A DNA stretch of 41,045 bases from Lachnospiraceae bacterium (GCA_017428265.1 JAFRRD010000031.1:1-41045), one strand, 5' to 3'. Shown: positions 22,681 through 30,871, numbered from the stretch's first letter. The notes: a model not told the origin generated them from the sequence alone. Numbers and translations are program-made.

Positions 22681-23859
22681 TCAGGTTGTCGTGAGAAGAA
22701 TGCGTGTCCGGAACCGGTCAAAGCGCCTGATGCCGAAGGAAATGCGCTTCAGGACTTTGATCTTGTTGTTAAAGCCCTCGGTAGGTCCATTGCTGATGAA
22801 ATCGAAACGGAAGGCGTTTAAGATCTCATGGGACCAGTTGGCGAAGGTGGCTGCGCATTTTTCAAAGTGCTTGATGCCTGAACAGTGGGCTTCTTCGATC
22901 CAATCCATAAAGGCCGTGCGTTGATCACGGAACTTACGAATATTGAAAATCTCGAGAAACTTTTCTTTCAGGCGGTGAGCTCTGCGAAGATCATCATTAT
23001 AAAGGAGCATGATATCGCAGGCTTTCTTTTGTTCTTCATTGAGCGAAGCATACCGTTTAGTCAGAATGCTGTGGCTGCGTTTATAGTATCTGCGGCGATC
23101 GACAGCCATCCTTCTTTGCAGGTCCTTTCGGACATTTTCAAGAGCCCAGAAAACCTGTCTTGTGAAATGATAGCGATCAATGACGATCCTGGCAGCCGGG
23201 AAGTAAGACCTGGCGAGATCGACATAAGGTCGGCACATGTCACAGGAAAAGAATTCGACTTTCAGGCGTTCATGCCGTGGGATATCTTTAAAATACTGTG
23301 CCAGGTGGATGCTGTTGCGATCCGGGAGGATATCCAGGACCTTATGTTTGCGGGGATCGACCAGGATACATTGGAACTTCTGCCGGGCAGCATTACCTTT
23401 GAATTCATCAATTGAGAGAGCATTTCCCAGCTTGGGGCGGTCATAGGAGATCGTGTCGAGGATCCTGTTCACCGTTGCGGAGGAAATATTCGCTCTTTTA
23501 GCGATGCTCTGAACGCTCTGTACCTCGTGCAGTTCAGCGGCCACAAAAGCCGTCATCCGGACAGTTCGCTGCTGATAGCGGGCCAAAAACGGGTAGGTTT
23601 CCAGAAAACGCTTTCCGCAGCGGCAGGTATACCGGCGTTTGCGAAGTTCAAGGAAACAGCGCTTGCCCTGTAGCGGCAGATCCTTGATGTATTGTGTTCG
23701 ATAATCATGGATCTTCGATGTTGTCCTCCCACAGGCCGGACAGACCTGCCGAGTTGGCTTGGTTTCCAATGTAACGACGACATCTTCGCTGCTCTGAGAA
23801 ACTTTTTTTACAATTACCCCTTCCAGATTCAGTAAATCTTTGATAAGATGACTATGCAT
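22681..23859 (-). CDS. ISL3-family transposase
   Basis: A 392-residue DDE transposase. The N-terminal zinc finger has 'CPACGRTT' and 'YTCRCGKRF' cysteine pairs, followed by a helix-turn-helix ('SVQSIAKRANISSATVNRILD') and the DDE domain: first Asp in 'SIDEFKGN', second in 'ARIVIDRYHF', and the Glu in 'SNGPTEGFNNKIKVLKR', all hallmarks of the ISL3 family. I chose the ATG at 23859 because GGAGG lies about 10 bases upstream; the frame is open for 12 more codons but without a good site. Length is normal and no stop interrupts it, so the element should be competent. It is the only gene of the element. Confidence 0.95.
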   Translation of the reverse strand: MHSHLIKDLLNLEGVIVKKVSQSSEDVVVTLETKPTRQVCPACGRTTSKIHDYRTQYIKDLPLQGKRCFLELRKRRYTCRCGKRFLETYPFLARYQQRTVRMTAFVAAELHEVQSVQSIAKRANISSATVNRILDTISYDRPKLGNALSIDEFKGNAARQKFQCILVDPRKHKVLDILPDRNSIHLAQYFKDIPRHERLKVEFFSCDMCRPYVDLARSYFPAARIVIDRYHFTRQVFWALENVRKDLQRRMAVDRRRYYKRSHSILTKRYASLNEEQKKACDIMLLYNDDLRRAHRLKEKFLEIFNIRKFRDQRTAFMDWIEEAHCSGIKHFEKCAATFANWSHEILNAFRFDFISNGPTEGFNNKIKVLKRISFGIRRFDRFRTRILLTTT

Positions 23860-23948
23860 CTTTTTGCACCTCCAGGTGTGGTTTGTCGGGACCATTGGCG
23901 CTTGGAGGTTTTTCTTATTCTAACGCAAAAATGTTGGGACGGATACCT

Positions 23949-23973
23949 CCACCCCAACATTTATTATAGAACC
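23949..23973 (-). repeat. Right terminal inverted repeat of the ISL3 element
   Basis: Read on the minus strand it begins GGTTCTATAATAAAT and ends GTTGGGGTGG; it adjoins the right target duplication. Confidence 0.85.
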
Positions 23974-23981
23974 TATTTAGT
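23974..23981 (+). repeat. Right copy of the 8-bp target duplication
   Basis: TATTTAGT directly follows the right inverted repeat and equals 22532-22539. Confidence 0.9.
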
Positions 23982-24036
23982 TGAATGTAATACAGTGCGG
24001 AGTCGACCGTGAGCATCATTGCTTAACGCTGCTTCC

Positions 24037-25043
24037 TTACACACCGGCTGCCTGGTCCAGGAGTATTTCCTTTCCGCCCGCCTTCATGGAGCTATCGATC
24101 GCGCAGAGGACTCTCATCGCCTCAAAACCGTCCTCTGCCGTGGCAAGGACGGGCGAGTTCCCCAGAACGGTACGGGCAAAGCCCTCCAGCATGTTGCGCC
24201 GAAGGCCGACCCGGTAATTGCCGATCTCATACTCCAGAATGCCGGGAATGCTGTATTCCTTTGCCGTCGCCTTCTGCATGATCGGATCGGCTGTATTGGT
24301 CGCGATGGTGCCTTCCGTACCGGTCACAGACATCGTTACGCCCGCCATGATCGGGTAGGTATCGGGATAGATCCAGTTCCCTTCGAAGCTGCAGACGGCT
24401 CCGCCCTCCAGGATCACCTCAGCCTTGATTACGTCGTAGGTATCGATCCCCATGGAGACCAGCTTCTTTTTGATTCCCGTGGCACGGACCCTGACCGGCT
24501 TCTTGTTGAAGATCCACAGGATCGCGTCGATCGAATGGGACAGCAAAAACCAGGACGGCGAACTCCTGGCGGCCCATTTCAGCATCTTTGTCGGGACAAA
24601 GATGCGGTTGATGGAGGTCGCCTGCGACGATATCAGCTCGCCGCATTCTTCATGTTGATGTAGAACGGAAGAAAATGGAACAGGTGCGCCATCTGGACCA
24701 GGTTGCCGTTTTCATGCATGGCTTCCAGCATGCGCCGCCCGTCCTCCGGATCCGTGGCAAAGGGCTTTTCCAGCATGATGGCTTTTTTCGCTTTGCAGCA
24801 GGTGATAAAGGGCTCCGCGTGCAGACCGTCCGGGGTGGCAATGATGACTGCGTCAAGCGGCTCGTGATCCAGCATTTCCTGTACATTGGTGTATGCCGCT
24901 GCCCCGACGGATGCCGCAAGCGCTTCTGCCGCTTCAGGGAAGACGTCGCACACGGCAGAGACCTTCATATAAGGGCTGTCCTTTGTACTGGCGGCATGGG
25001 CTTTGCCCATGGTCCCGCATCCGATGATGCCAAGCTTCAACAT
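24037..25043 (-). pseudogene. Gfo/Idh/MocA family oxidoreductase, frameshifted
   Basis: Two frames together encode a complete Gfo/Idh/MocA protein of about 335 residues. The N-terminal part (24633-25043) starts after AAGGAGG with 'MLKLGIIGCGTMGKAHA', contains 'VIIATPDGLHAEP' and the 'MLEKPFATDPEDGRRML' motif, and stops after 'FYINMKNAAS'. The DNA then continues in another frame as 'ELISSQATSINRIFVPTK' and on through 'HSIDAILWIFNKKPV' to the normal C-terminus at 24037. Restoring one base in the GCGGCGAGCTG stretch near 24640-24650 joins both parts exactly, so a single-base deletion is the likely lesion. A sequencing error is the alternative. Both halves keep conserved residues, so the damage, if real, is recent. 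Confidence 0.85.
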
Positions 25044-25241
25044 CGTTTTTCCTCCTTATTACCCCTTTCCCTCCCTCGCCGCCGGCCGGCGATACGGTAG
25101 TAAACGTGCGCGATGAATCGTGCGCCTGTAACATTACTGGGCGTCACGGTGAGGTTTGGAACGCGCCCCGCGTTCCGATCCTGGTGCGGCTCATTCTCAA
25201 CCGCTGAGATCACGCCCGCTCCGGCGGTTACTCTCTGAAAA

Positions 25242-25697
25242 TCATTCAATCAGGTCGGTGGTCCAGTTGAGTTCCTGGATCTTCTCGTCGAGTTCGCGCA
25301 GTTCCTTGGAAAGCCCGTCGAGCTGCTTCTGGAGCTTTGCGACGGAGACCGTGCTCTGGATCACGATCTCGCTGCGCGAATAGCGGTCCACCGTGGAGCT
25401 TGCCGTATCCAGAAAGCTTCTTAAGATGGATAGTTTCAGCTTCAGCGCATCGCGCCGTGCCAGCATTTCCGTCATGGTAACGCCGTCCGCAGCCGTCCGG
25501 CTGTTGGTCAGATTGATCGCCGCAATGAGCGCTTCCTGGCGGCTGCAGAGCGCATCCAGCTCTTTCAGAAGAGCATTGGGATCCTCGGCAGGCTTCTGGC
25601 CTTCCTGGACCTTCGCGTTATTGTTCATCCGTACGGCCAGCTGCTGCAGGCGCTTCTGCACGTCGGCCCGTTCCGATAAGGCATTCGCAAGTTTCAT
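25242..25697 (-). CDS. DIP1984 family protein
   Basis: A 151-residue, strongly helical protein that I match to the DIP1984 family ('septicolysin'-annotated group), whose role is not established. Charged heptad-like stretches at residues 1-30 and 120-150 ('LQKQLDGLSKELRELDEKIQELNW') predict coiled coils; the middle has 'CSRQEALIAAINLTNSRT' and 'MLARRDALKLKLSILRSFLDTASS', which are the family signature. No signal peptide or membrane segment is seen. The start ATG at 25697 is preceded by GGAGG; the frame stays open far upstream, but that extension is antisense to nudC and not protein-like. It is divergent from nudC, with 141 bases between them. Confidence 0.75.
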   Translation of the reverse strand: MKLANALSERADVQKRLQQLAVRMNNNAKVQEGQKPAEDPNALLKELDALCSRQEALIAAINLTNSRTAADGVTMTEMLARRDALKLKLSILRSFLDTASSTVDRYSRSEIVIQSTVSVAKLQKQLDGLSKELRELDEKIQELNWTTDLIE

Positions 25698-25743
25698 ATC
25701 ATCCTCCGTCATCCGCCCGCGGGCGGTCATTTTTCGTACCTTC

Positions 25744-25749
25744 AGTATA
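25744..25749 (-). promoter_or_regulatory. Candidate -10 box for the DIP1984 gene
   Basis: TATACT on the minus strand lies 46 bases before the ATG. No convincing -35 box at 16-18 bases is seen (TTCCTT is the best), so this is only a partial promoter call. Confidence 0.4.
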
Positions 25750-25779
25750 GCGCGGACGGCGTCAAAAAGGAAGAGCAAC

Positions 25780-25808
25780 TTGACTTTTTCTCCCCTGCGG
25801 ATTACCAT
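25780..25808 (+). promoter_or_regulatory. Promoter of nudC
   Basis: TTGACT (25780-25785), 5/6 to the -35 consensus, is followed after 17 bases by TACCAT (25803-25808), 4/6 to the -10 consensus. The start would fall near 25815, about 24 bases before the ATG. Confidence 0.6.
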
Positions 25809-25838
25809 CGAAGCAAACTGAAACGCAGGAGATGCAGC

Positions 25839-26666
25839 ATGATCCAGGATATCGCACCGCATGTTTACGATAACGCATTCGCCCACAGAAGAGAAGCCCG
25901 GCCGGACGATGCCGTCCTCATCACGAAGGACGAAAAAGCCGTTCTGATCCGGGAGACCGAAGACGGCTTCCGCTTTCCGACAGTCGCCGAAGTCGGTGAC
26001 ATGCCGCTGCGCTTTGGCTTCCTGATCGACGGCATCGCCTACTTTTTCGGCGAAGAAGGCGTCGAAATGGAAGGCTTTTCCTACGCGAAGCAGGCGGAAT
26101 TCCGCGTGAAGAAACCGGGCTACCTGGCCTTCGCGGCGGTCACAGGCTTTCAGCTCGTCCGCTGGATGCATACGCAGAATTTCTGCGGCGCCTGCGGAAC
26201 GAAACTTGAGCCGAGCACTTGGGAACGCGCCTTCGTCTGTCCGAAATGCGGCAGGATCAATTATCCGCGCCTGAACCCGGCGGTCATCGTCGCGGTCCTG
26301 CATGAGGACAAGATCCTGGTGACGACCTACTCTGACCGGCCGAGCAAGGGCATGGCCTGCATCGCAGGCTTTGCGGAAATCGGCGAGACGATCGAAGAGT
26401 GCGTACACCGCGAGGTCTTCGAGGAGACAGGGCTCAGGGTGAAGAACCTGCACTTCTACAAGAGCCAGCCCTGGTCATTTACCGATACGCTGCTGTTCGG
26501 CTTCTACTGCGAACTGGACGGCGACGACGAGACCGTTCACGTAGACCCGACCGAACTGAAGGAAGGCCACTGGATCAGACGTGAGGACATGCCGGACCGG
26601 AGCGGCGAGGCCAGCCTCACGGCGGAAATGCAGGAAATGTTCCGCCGCGGGCAGGAACTGAGATAA
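25839..26666 (+). CDS. nudC: NAD(+) diphosphatase (Nudix hydrolase)
   Basis: A 275-residue NudC-type protein that cleaves NAD(H) to NMN and AMP and, in E. coli, removes NAD caps from RNA. A zinc ribbon is formed by C116, C119, C134 and C137. The Nudix box spans residues 177-199 (G-x5-E-x7-REVxEETGL), and downstream 'SQPWSFTDTLLFGF' is the NudC subfamily signature that distinguishes it from other Nudix enzymes. Length is normal (about 260-275). CAGGAG lies just before the ATG. It is the first gene after its own promoter; the next gene hslO is 133 bases further on, behind a large hairpin. Confidence 0.93.
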   Translation: MIQDIAPHVYDNAFAHRREARPDDAVLITKDEKAVLIRETEDGFRFPTVAEVGDMPLRFGFLIDGIAYFFGEEGVEMEGFSYAKQAEFRVKKPGYLAFAAVTGFQLVRWMHTQNFCGACGTKLEPSTWERAFVCPKCGRINYPRLNPAVIVAVLHEDKILVTTYSDRPSKGMACIAGFAEIGETIEECVHREVFEETGLRVKNLHFYKSQPWSFTDTLLFGFYCELDGDDETVHVDPTELKEGHWIRREDMPDRSGEASLTAEMQEMFRRGQELR

Positions 26667-26696
26667 AAAACACCCAACATTTCGCCCCTGACGAAT

Positions 26697-26769
26697 GCCC
26701 GGCTGAGGGACTTTCCGGCAGGTCTCTGACCGTACGGGCAGCCGGTCTGCCGGGGAGCCCTCAGCGGGC
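26697..26769 (+). promoter_or_regulatory. Large RNA hairpin in the hslO leader
   Basis: GCCCGGCTGAGGG (26697-26709) pairs with CCCTCAGCGGGC (26758-26769) over 12 bp with one bulged G; inside, CCGGCAG (26715-26721) pairs with CTGCCGG (26747-26753), and ACCG with CGGT closes a top loop. No T run follows, so it is not an intrinsic terminator. It lies 31 bases before the hslO ATG. Confidence 0.55.
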
Positions 26770-26799
26770 AAGGCAGCAATAATAAAGAAAGGAACAACC

Positions 26800-27750
26800 A
26801 TGACTGAACATACGAACAGAGAAGATTACGTCGTAAGCGCGATCGCCGCGGGCGGACACATCCGCGCCTACGCGGCCACGACGCGCGCGATGGCAGAGGA
26901 AGCAAGAGTGCGCCATGACCAGAGCCCGGTCGTCACCGCCGCCCTCGGACGGCTCATGACCGGCGCCGCCATGATGGGCGTCCAGATGAAGGAGGCCGCG
27001 GGAAAGATCACGCTGACGGTCAAGGGCGACGGCCCCGTGCAGATGCTCACCGCCGTCGCGGATACCGAAGGAAACGTCAAGGCCTACGCCGCCGAGCCCC
27101 AGGCGATTGCCCACTCGTCAAACGGCAAGCTGAACGTTAAGGGCATCGTCGGAAAAGGCGAGCTTACCGTCGTCAAGGACATCGGCCTCAAGGAACCCTA
27201 CGTAGGGACGACGCAGCTCGTGAGCGGCGAGATCGCCGAAGACCTCACCTACTACTATGCCGTTTCCGAACAGACGCCCACCGTGATGGCCTTAGGCGTC
27301 CTTATGAATAAGGACAATACCGTACGGCAGGCCGGCGGCTTTATGCTGCAGCTCATGCCGGACGCTTCCGACGAGCTTGCCGAGGACCTCGAAAACATCG
27401 TCCTTGCCCTGCCGCCCATCACCTCCATGCTGGACGAAAACGAAACGCCCGAAGAGATCCTTGAAGACATTCTCGTGCATTTTGGCTACGAAGAACTGGA
27501 AAAGAAGCCGGTCCGCTTTTGCTGCGACTGCAGCCGGGAAAAGATCGCCCTCGCTCTCGCGGGCCTGAACAAATATGACATGCTGGACCTCATGGTCTCC
27601 CAGAAGGAAGTCGAGGTCAGGTGCGACTACTGCGGCACCGCCTATACCTTTGACCGCGAAGAAATGAAGACACTCTATAAGAAATTCCACAGAGCCGGAA
27701 AAGATGACCGAAAAGAAGAAAACAAAACCGAAGAAAACGGAGAACAGTAA
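26800..27750 (+). CDS. hslO: Hsp33 redox-regulated chaperone
   Basis: A 316-residue cytoplasmic holdase that is switched on by oxidation of four zinc-bound cysteines. The N-terminal domain shows 'AVAALGRLMTGAAMMG'-like family sequence ('VTAALGRLMTGAAMMGVQMK'), and 'KGDGPVQMLTAVADTEGNVKAY'. The C-terminal switch has the 'CDC' pair in 'FCCDCSREK' and 'CDYC' about 30 residues later, matching CxC-x27-32-CxxC. The last 20 residues are a charged Lys/Glu tail. AAAGGAAC precedes the ATG. The 3' end overlaps the next gene by 47 bases in another frame. Confidence 0.95.
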   Translation: MTEHTNREDYVVSAIAAGGHIRAYAATTRAMAEEARVRHDQSPVVTAALGRLMTGAAMMGVQMKEAAGKITLTVKGDGPVQMLTAVADTEGNVKAYAAEPQAIAHSSNGKLNVKGIVGKGELTVVKDIGLKEPYVGTTQLVSGEIAEDLTYYYAVSEQTPTVMALGVLMNKDNTVRQAGGFMLQLMPDASDELAEDLENIVLALPPITSMLDENETPEEILEDILVHFGYEELEKKPVRFCCDCSREKIALALAGLNKYDMLDLMVSQKEVEVRCDYCGTAYTFDREEMKTLYKKFHRAGKDDRKEENKTEENGEQ

Positions 27751-28864
27751 GAAAAATACGCGGAAGACCCCGGAAAAGCCGGTGCCCGTGCGTGTTCTCG
27801 TGCTCCGCTTCCTGCTTGCCCTGATTCCCGGGGCGGCAGCATTTGCCCTGCTGAAATACTCGGAGAGCCACAAGGATTTCTCCGAGTGGTTCGCGCTGCG
27901 CGTGCAGCCGCTTTGGCAGGGCTCTATGGGGCGCTTTACCTCGCTTTTCCCCTTCTCCGTCAATGAGATCGTGATCTATCTTGCGATCCTTGCCGCGGTT
28001 TACTTTCTCGTGCGGGACATCACGCGCCTCTTCAGGGGCACCGCAAAGAGACTCTGGCTCTACCTGTGGCTCCGCGACGCCGTGCTGGTGGGCGGCATTC
28101 TCTTTCTCATGTCCACTGTCGGGAGCGGCGTCAACTTCTCGCGTTATACCTTCGCGGAGAAGACGGGGCTTTCGACCGCCGGCGGCACCGTGGACGAACT
28201 GGAGGCGCTCTGCCGGGAGATGGTAGCCGGCGTCAACCGCTATGCGGATCTCGTGGAGCGGGATGAGGACGGCTGCTGCGCCGTTTCCGACAGCCTTGCG
28301 AAGGACTCCGTCACGGCCATGAAGAAACTCGCGGAGACCTATGCTTTCCTGGATGTTTACTATCCGCGTCCCAAGGCGATCCTCTGGTCCGAATTCATGT
28401 CCCATGCCAATTTCACCGGCATCTACTCGCCCTTCACCGGTGAGAGCCAGTACAACGCCAACGCGCCGGACTACGGCAAGCCGCACACCGTCTGCCATGA
28501 ACTCGGCCATGCGGCGGGCTTCGAGCGGGAAGACGAGGCCAACTTCATCGGCTTCCTTGCCTGCCTGGAATCGGGCGACCCGACCTTTGCCTACAGCGGA
28601 TATCTCCTCGGCTACATCTATGCGACGAATGCGCTCTACAGTGCGGACTACGACCGCTTTGTCCTGGCGCGGAAAGGCCTCGATCCGAGAGCGAGCCACG
28701 ACCTGGACGTCAATACCGAATACTGGAGTCACTATAAGGGCAAGGTCGCCGAAGTCACGGACCATATCAACAACAGTACCCTGGAATTCCACGGCGTCGA
28801 GGACGGTGTCAAGAGCTACGGGCGGGTCGTCGATCTGATGATCGCCTGGTACCGCGAAAAATGA
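27704..28864 (+). CDS. DUF3810 membrane protein with zinc-peptidase motif
   Basis: A 386-residue protein of the DUF3810 type. The first 30 residues are a Lys/Thr-rich cytoplasmic tail, followed by three hydrophobic segments (about 29-48, 88-108 and 126-144) and a large soluble domain. That domain has H265-E-L-G-H269 in 'VCHELGHAAGF', then 'EDEANFIGFLAC' with the likely third ligand Glu, a gluzincin layout. 'SPFTGESQYNANAP' before it is typical of the family. It is presumably a membrane-bound metallopeptidase with unknown substrate. ATG 27704 lies within the hslO end (47-base overlap, GGAAAAG site), suggesting translational coupling; a GTG at 27782 after the hslO stop is the alternative start. 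Confidence 0.75.
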   Translation: MTEKKKTKPKKTENSKKNTRKTPEKPVPVRVLVLRFLLALIPGAAAFALLKYSESHKDFSEWFALRVQPLWQGSMGRFTSLFPFSVNEIVIYLAILAAVYFLVRDITRLFRGTAKRLWLYLWLRDAVLVGGILFLMSTVGSGVNFSRYTFAEKTGLSTAGGTVDELEALCREMVAGVNRYADLVERDEDGCCAVSDSLAKDSVTAMKKLAETYAFLDVYYPRPKAILWSEFMSHANFTGIYSPFTGESQYNANAPDYGKPHTVCHELGHAAGFEREDEANFIGFLACLESGDPTFAYSGYLLGYIYATNALYSADYDRFVLARKGLDPRASHDLDVNTEYWSHYKGKVAEVTDHINNSTLEFHGVEDGVKSYGRVVDLMIAWYREK

Positions 28865-28900
28865 CCTGCAGCCGCGCCTGAACGGTGCGGCGGGGAGCAA

Positions 28901-29851
28901 ATGATGTTTGACGTTTTCAGAAATCTTCTGAACCCGCTGCTCTATATTTTCCTGTTCATTGCGATCGGCTTCGCGCTGAGGAGGCTCAGGCTGCTGCCGG
29001 ATAACGCAGCGGCAGTTTTATCGCGCCTGGAAAGTGATTTCATCATCCCGGGCATGGTCCTGAATTCCTTCATCCACCACTGCACGGTCGCGTCGATCCG
29101 TTCGTTTTCCGGGCCGATACTGCTGTGCTTCGGCCTCCAGATCGTGATCATTCTGCTGTCCGGGCCGCTGTCAAAACTGTTCGTGAAGGAAGGCTATTAC
29201 CGGAACCTCTACCGCTACCAGCTGATCTACGTCAGCTGGGGCTTCATGGGCTACGCACTGGTCCAGTCGCTGTTCGGCGCCGAGACACTTTATTATTTCA
29301 TTCTTTTTGCGCTGCCGATGAACGTCGGCTGCTACGTTTACGGCGTGCCCCTGCTGACGCCGCACCGGGAAGGCGTCTCTGCGCTGAAGAACCTCTTCAG
29401 CCCCTCCCTGATGGCAACCCTGGCAGGGGCAGTGCTGGGGCTTGCCGGTTTTGCCGAGGTCATGCCGAAATTCCTGGACGACACGCTTTCCGCATGTGCG
29501 AACATGTTCAGCCCCGTTGCGATGCTGCTGACCGGCTTTACGATCGGCGGCTTCGTCCTGAAGGAAATGTTCACGGACCGGAAGGCCTGGCTGCTCTGTC
29601 TGATCCGCATGGTCCTGATGCCGCTGCTCCTGCTGCCGATCGCGTATCTTGCCGGGGCAAATGAGCAGGTCCTGACCTTCGTCCTTTTCATGCACGCGAT
29701 GCCGATGGGACTGTTCACGGTGATCTATCCGCCGCGCTACGGCATGGACGCCAAGCCCGGTGCTTCGATGGTCCTGGTTTCCTACCTGCTGTGCTCGGTC
29801 ACGCTGCCCGTGTTTTACGCGCTTTTGCTGAAGGTCCTGGGGACAGGCTGA
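28901..29851 (+). CDS. AEC family transporter (first of a tandem pair)
   Basis: A 316-residue membrane protein with about ten hydrophobic segments, of the auxin efflux carrier (AEC) family. Recognisable parts are 'YIFLFIAIGFALRRLRLLPDNAAAVLSRLESDFIIPGMVLNSF'-type N-terminal sequence, 'YRYQLIYVSWGFMGYALVQSLFG' and the C-terminal 'HAMPMGLFTVIYPPRYG'. Family members export or import small organic acids and amino acids, for example malate or malonate. The start may be ATG 28904, which is better spaced from GGGGAG at 28892-28897 than ATG 28901. It is 36 bases after the DUF3810 gene and is followed by a clear paralogue. Confidence 0.85.
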   Translation: MMFDVFRNLLNPLLYIFLFIAIGFALRRLRLLPDNAAAVLSRLESDFIIPGMVLNSFIHHCTVASIRSFSGPILLCFGLQIVIILLSGPLSKLFVKEGYYRNLYRYQLIYVSWGFMGYALVQSLFGAETLYYFILFALPMNVGCYVYGVPLLTPHREGVSALKNLFSPSLMATLAGAVLGLAGFAEVMPKFLDDTLSACANMFSPVAMLLTGFTIGGFVLKEMFTDRKAWLLCLIRMVLMPLLLLPIAYLAGANEQVLTFVLFMHAMPMGLFTVIYPPRYGMDAKPGASMVLVSYLLCSVTLPVFYALLLKVLGTG

Positions 29852-29879
29852 GCAGAGCGGGCAGTCATTCCGAAACTCG

Positions 29880-29893
29880 GGCGGGATCCCGCC
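29880..29893. repeat. Perfect 14-bp palindrome between the AEC genes
   Basis: GGCGGGATCCCGCC is its own reverse complement. It sits directly before the ribosome-binding site (AGGAG) of the second AEC gene and may fold in mRNA or be a binding site. Confidence 0.4.
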
Positions 29894-29911
29894 TGACAGG
29901 AGACAGTCAAT

Positions 29912-30871
29912 ATGCTGACGGTTTTCGAGGGGCTTCTGAGCCCGATGCTCTACATGCTGTTTTTCATCGCGGCAGGCTTTGTCCTGCGGCGTCTTAAGGT
30001 GCTTCCGGACAATGCCGCCCTCGTTCTGTCACGGCTGGAAAGCAGCCTCATCATCCCCGCGATGATCCTGAACGCCTTCATCCGCAACTGCACGCTCGAA
30101 TCGATCCGGGCAAATTATCCGGCGATGCTTCTGTCCACCGGGCTGGAGATGGTGCTGATCATCGTTTCCCGGCCCCTGTCCGGACTTTTCGCGAAGGCGG
30201 GCTATGAGCGGGACCTTTACCGCTACGAGCTGATCTACACGAATACGGGCTTTTTCGGATATGCACTGGTGCAGGCCGTGTTCGGGGCGGAGATCCTCTA
30301 CCACTACATGCTCTTTGTCCTGCCCATGACCATGGGCTGTTATACGATAGGCGTATCGATGCTCATGCCTGCAGGTCGTGACGCGAAAAGCCAGTGGAAG
30401 CGCCTGCTGAATCCCTCGATGATCTCGATCGCAGCCGGTATCGCGCTCGGACTGCTGGGAGTCGGGAAGATCCTGCCGCCCTTCCTGTCGGATGCCCTTT
30501 CCGCGGGCGCAGGCATGTTCAGCCCGCTTGCGATGCTTCTCACCGGCTTTACGGTCGGCGGCTTCGCTCTGAAGGACATGTTCGGGGACAAACGCTCCTA
30601 TCTGATGATCCTGATCCGCATGGTTCTGCTGCCTGTGGCAGCTGTCGGACTTGCTTACCTTTCCGGCGCCGACGACCGGATCCTGATCTTCGCGCTCTTC
30701 GTGCACGCGCTGCCGCTGGGACTGAATCCGGTGATCTATCCGCCGCAGTACGGAAAGGATGCAAGACCCGGCGCCTCTATGGCGCTGCTGTCGACGCTTT
30801 TCGCCCTGATCTCACTGCCGCTGTTCTATGCCCTGCTGCTGAAACTCCTCGGCGCCCTGCTGACGGCGTGA
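29912..30871 (+). CDS. AEC family transporter (second of a tandem pair)
   Basis: A 319-residue paralogue of the preceding carrier, colinear over its whole length ('FFIAAGFVLRRLKVLPDNAALVLSRLES', 'YRYELIYTNTGFFGYALVQAVFG', 'HALPLGLNPVIYPPQYG'). Roughly half or more of the residues agree by eye, so the pair comes from a tandem duplication that has diverged well. CAGGAG lies upstream of the ATG. It may have a different substrate from the first copy or form part of one system; both are inferences. The gap between the copies (60 bases) has the 14-bp palindrome GGCGGGATCCCGCC at 29880-29893. It is followed by a short hairpin and the uvrB promoter. Confidence 0.85.
   Translation: MLTVFEGLLSPMLYMLFFIAAGFVLRRLKVLPDNAALVLSRLESSLIIPAMILNAFIRNCTLESIRANYPAMLLSTGLEMVLIIVSRPLSGLFAKAGYERDLYRYELIYTNTGFFGYALVQAVFGAEILYHYMLFVLPMTMGCYTIGVSMLMPAGRDAKSQWKRLLNPSMISIAAGIALGLLGVGKILPPFLSDALSAGAGMFSPLAMLLTGFTVGGFALKDMFGDKRSYLMILIRMVLLPVAAVGLAYLSGADDRILIFALFVHALPLGLNPVIYPPQYGKDARPGASMALLSTLFALISLPLFYALLLKLLGALLTA

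Larger units (their letters stand above)
22540..23973 (-). mobile_element. Complete ISL3-family insertion sequence (1434 bp)
   Basis: The element is bounded by imperfect 25-bp inverted repeats: left 22540-22564 and right 23949-23973, both starting GGTTCTA and ending GTTGGGGTGG (19 of 25 identical). It is flanked by the 8-bp duplication TATTTAGT, the size ISL3 elements produce. One full transposase gene runs leftward. Inside the right end AAATGTTGGG (23929-23938) and CCCAACATTT (23953-23962) form a second inverted repeat, and inside the left end GGGACTTT/AAAGTCCC forms a hairpin. G+C is visibly lower than the flanks. The intact ends, gene and duplication indicate a recent insertion. Confidence 0.93.

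Noticed and set aside
22885-23415. 176-codon plus-strand frame inside the insertion sequence
   Set aside because: Antisense to the transposase DDE domain; ISL3 elements carry one gene.
24019-24663. 214-codon plus-strand frame across the broken dehydrogenase
   Set aside because: It mirrors the C-terminal half of the Gfo/Idh/MocA pseudogene, which has strong family motifs on the minus strand.
25158-25176. GGAACGC/GCGTTCC hairpin after the DIP1984 gene
   Set aside because: It has no T run on either strand; too small to call a terminator with confidence.
25698-26453. Upstream extension of the DIP1984 reading frame
   Set aside because: The extra 250 codons are antisense to nudC and would bypass the GGAGG-ATG start at 25697.
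26667-26799. Terminator for nudC
   Set aside because: The hairpin at 26697-26769 is very stable but is followed by AAGGCAGCAATAAT with no T run, so I list it as a leader structure.
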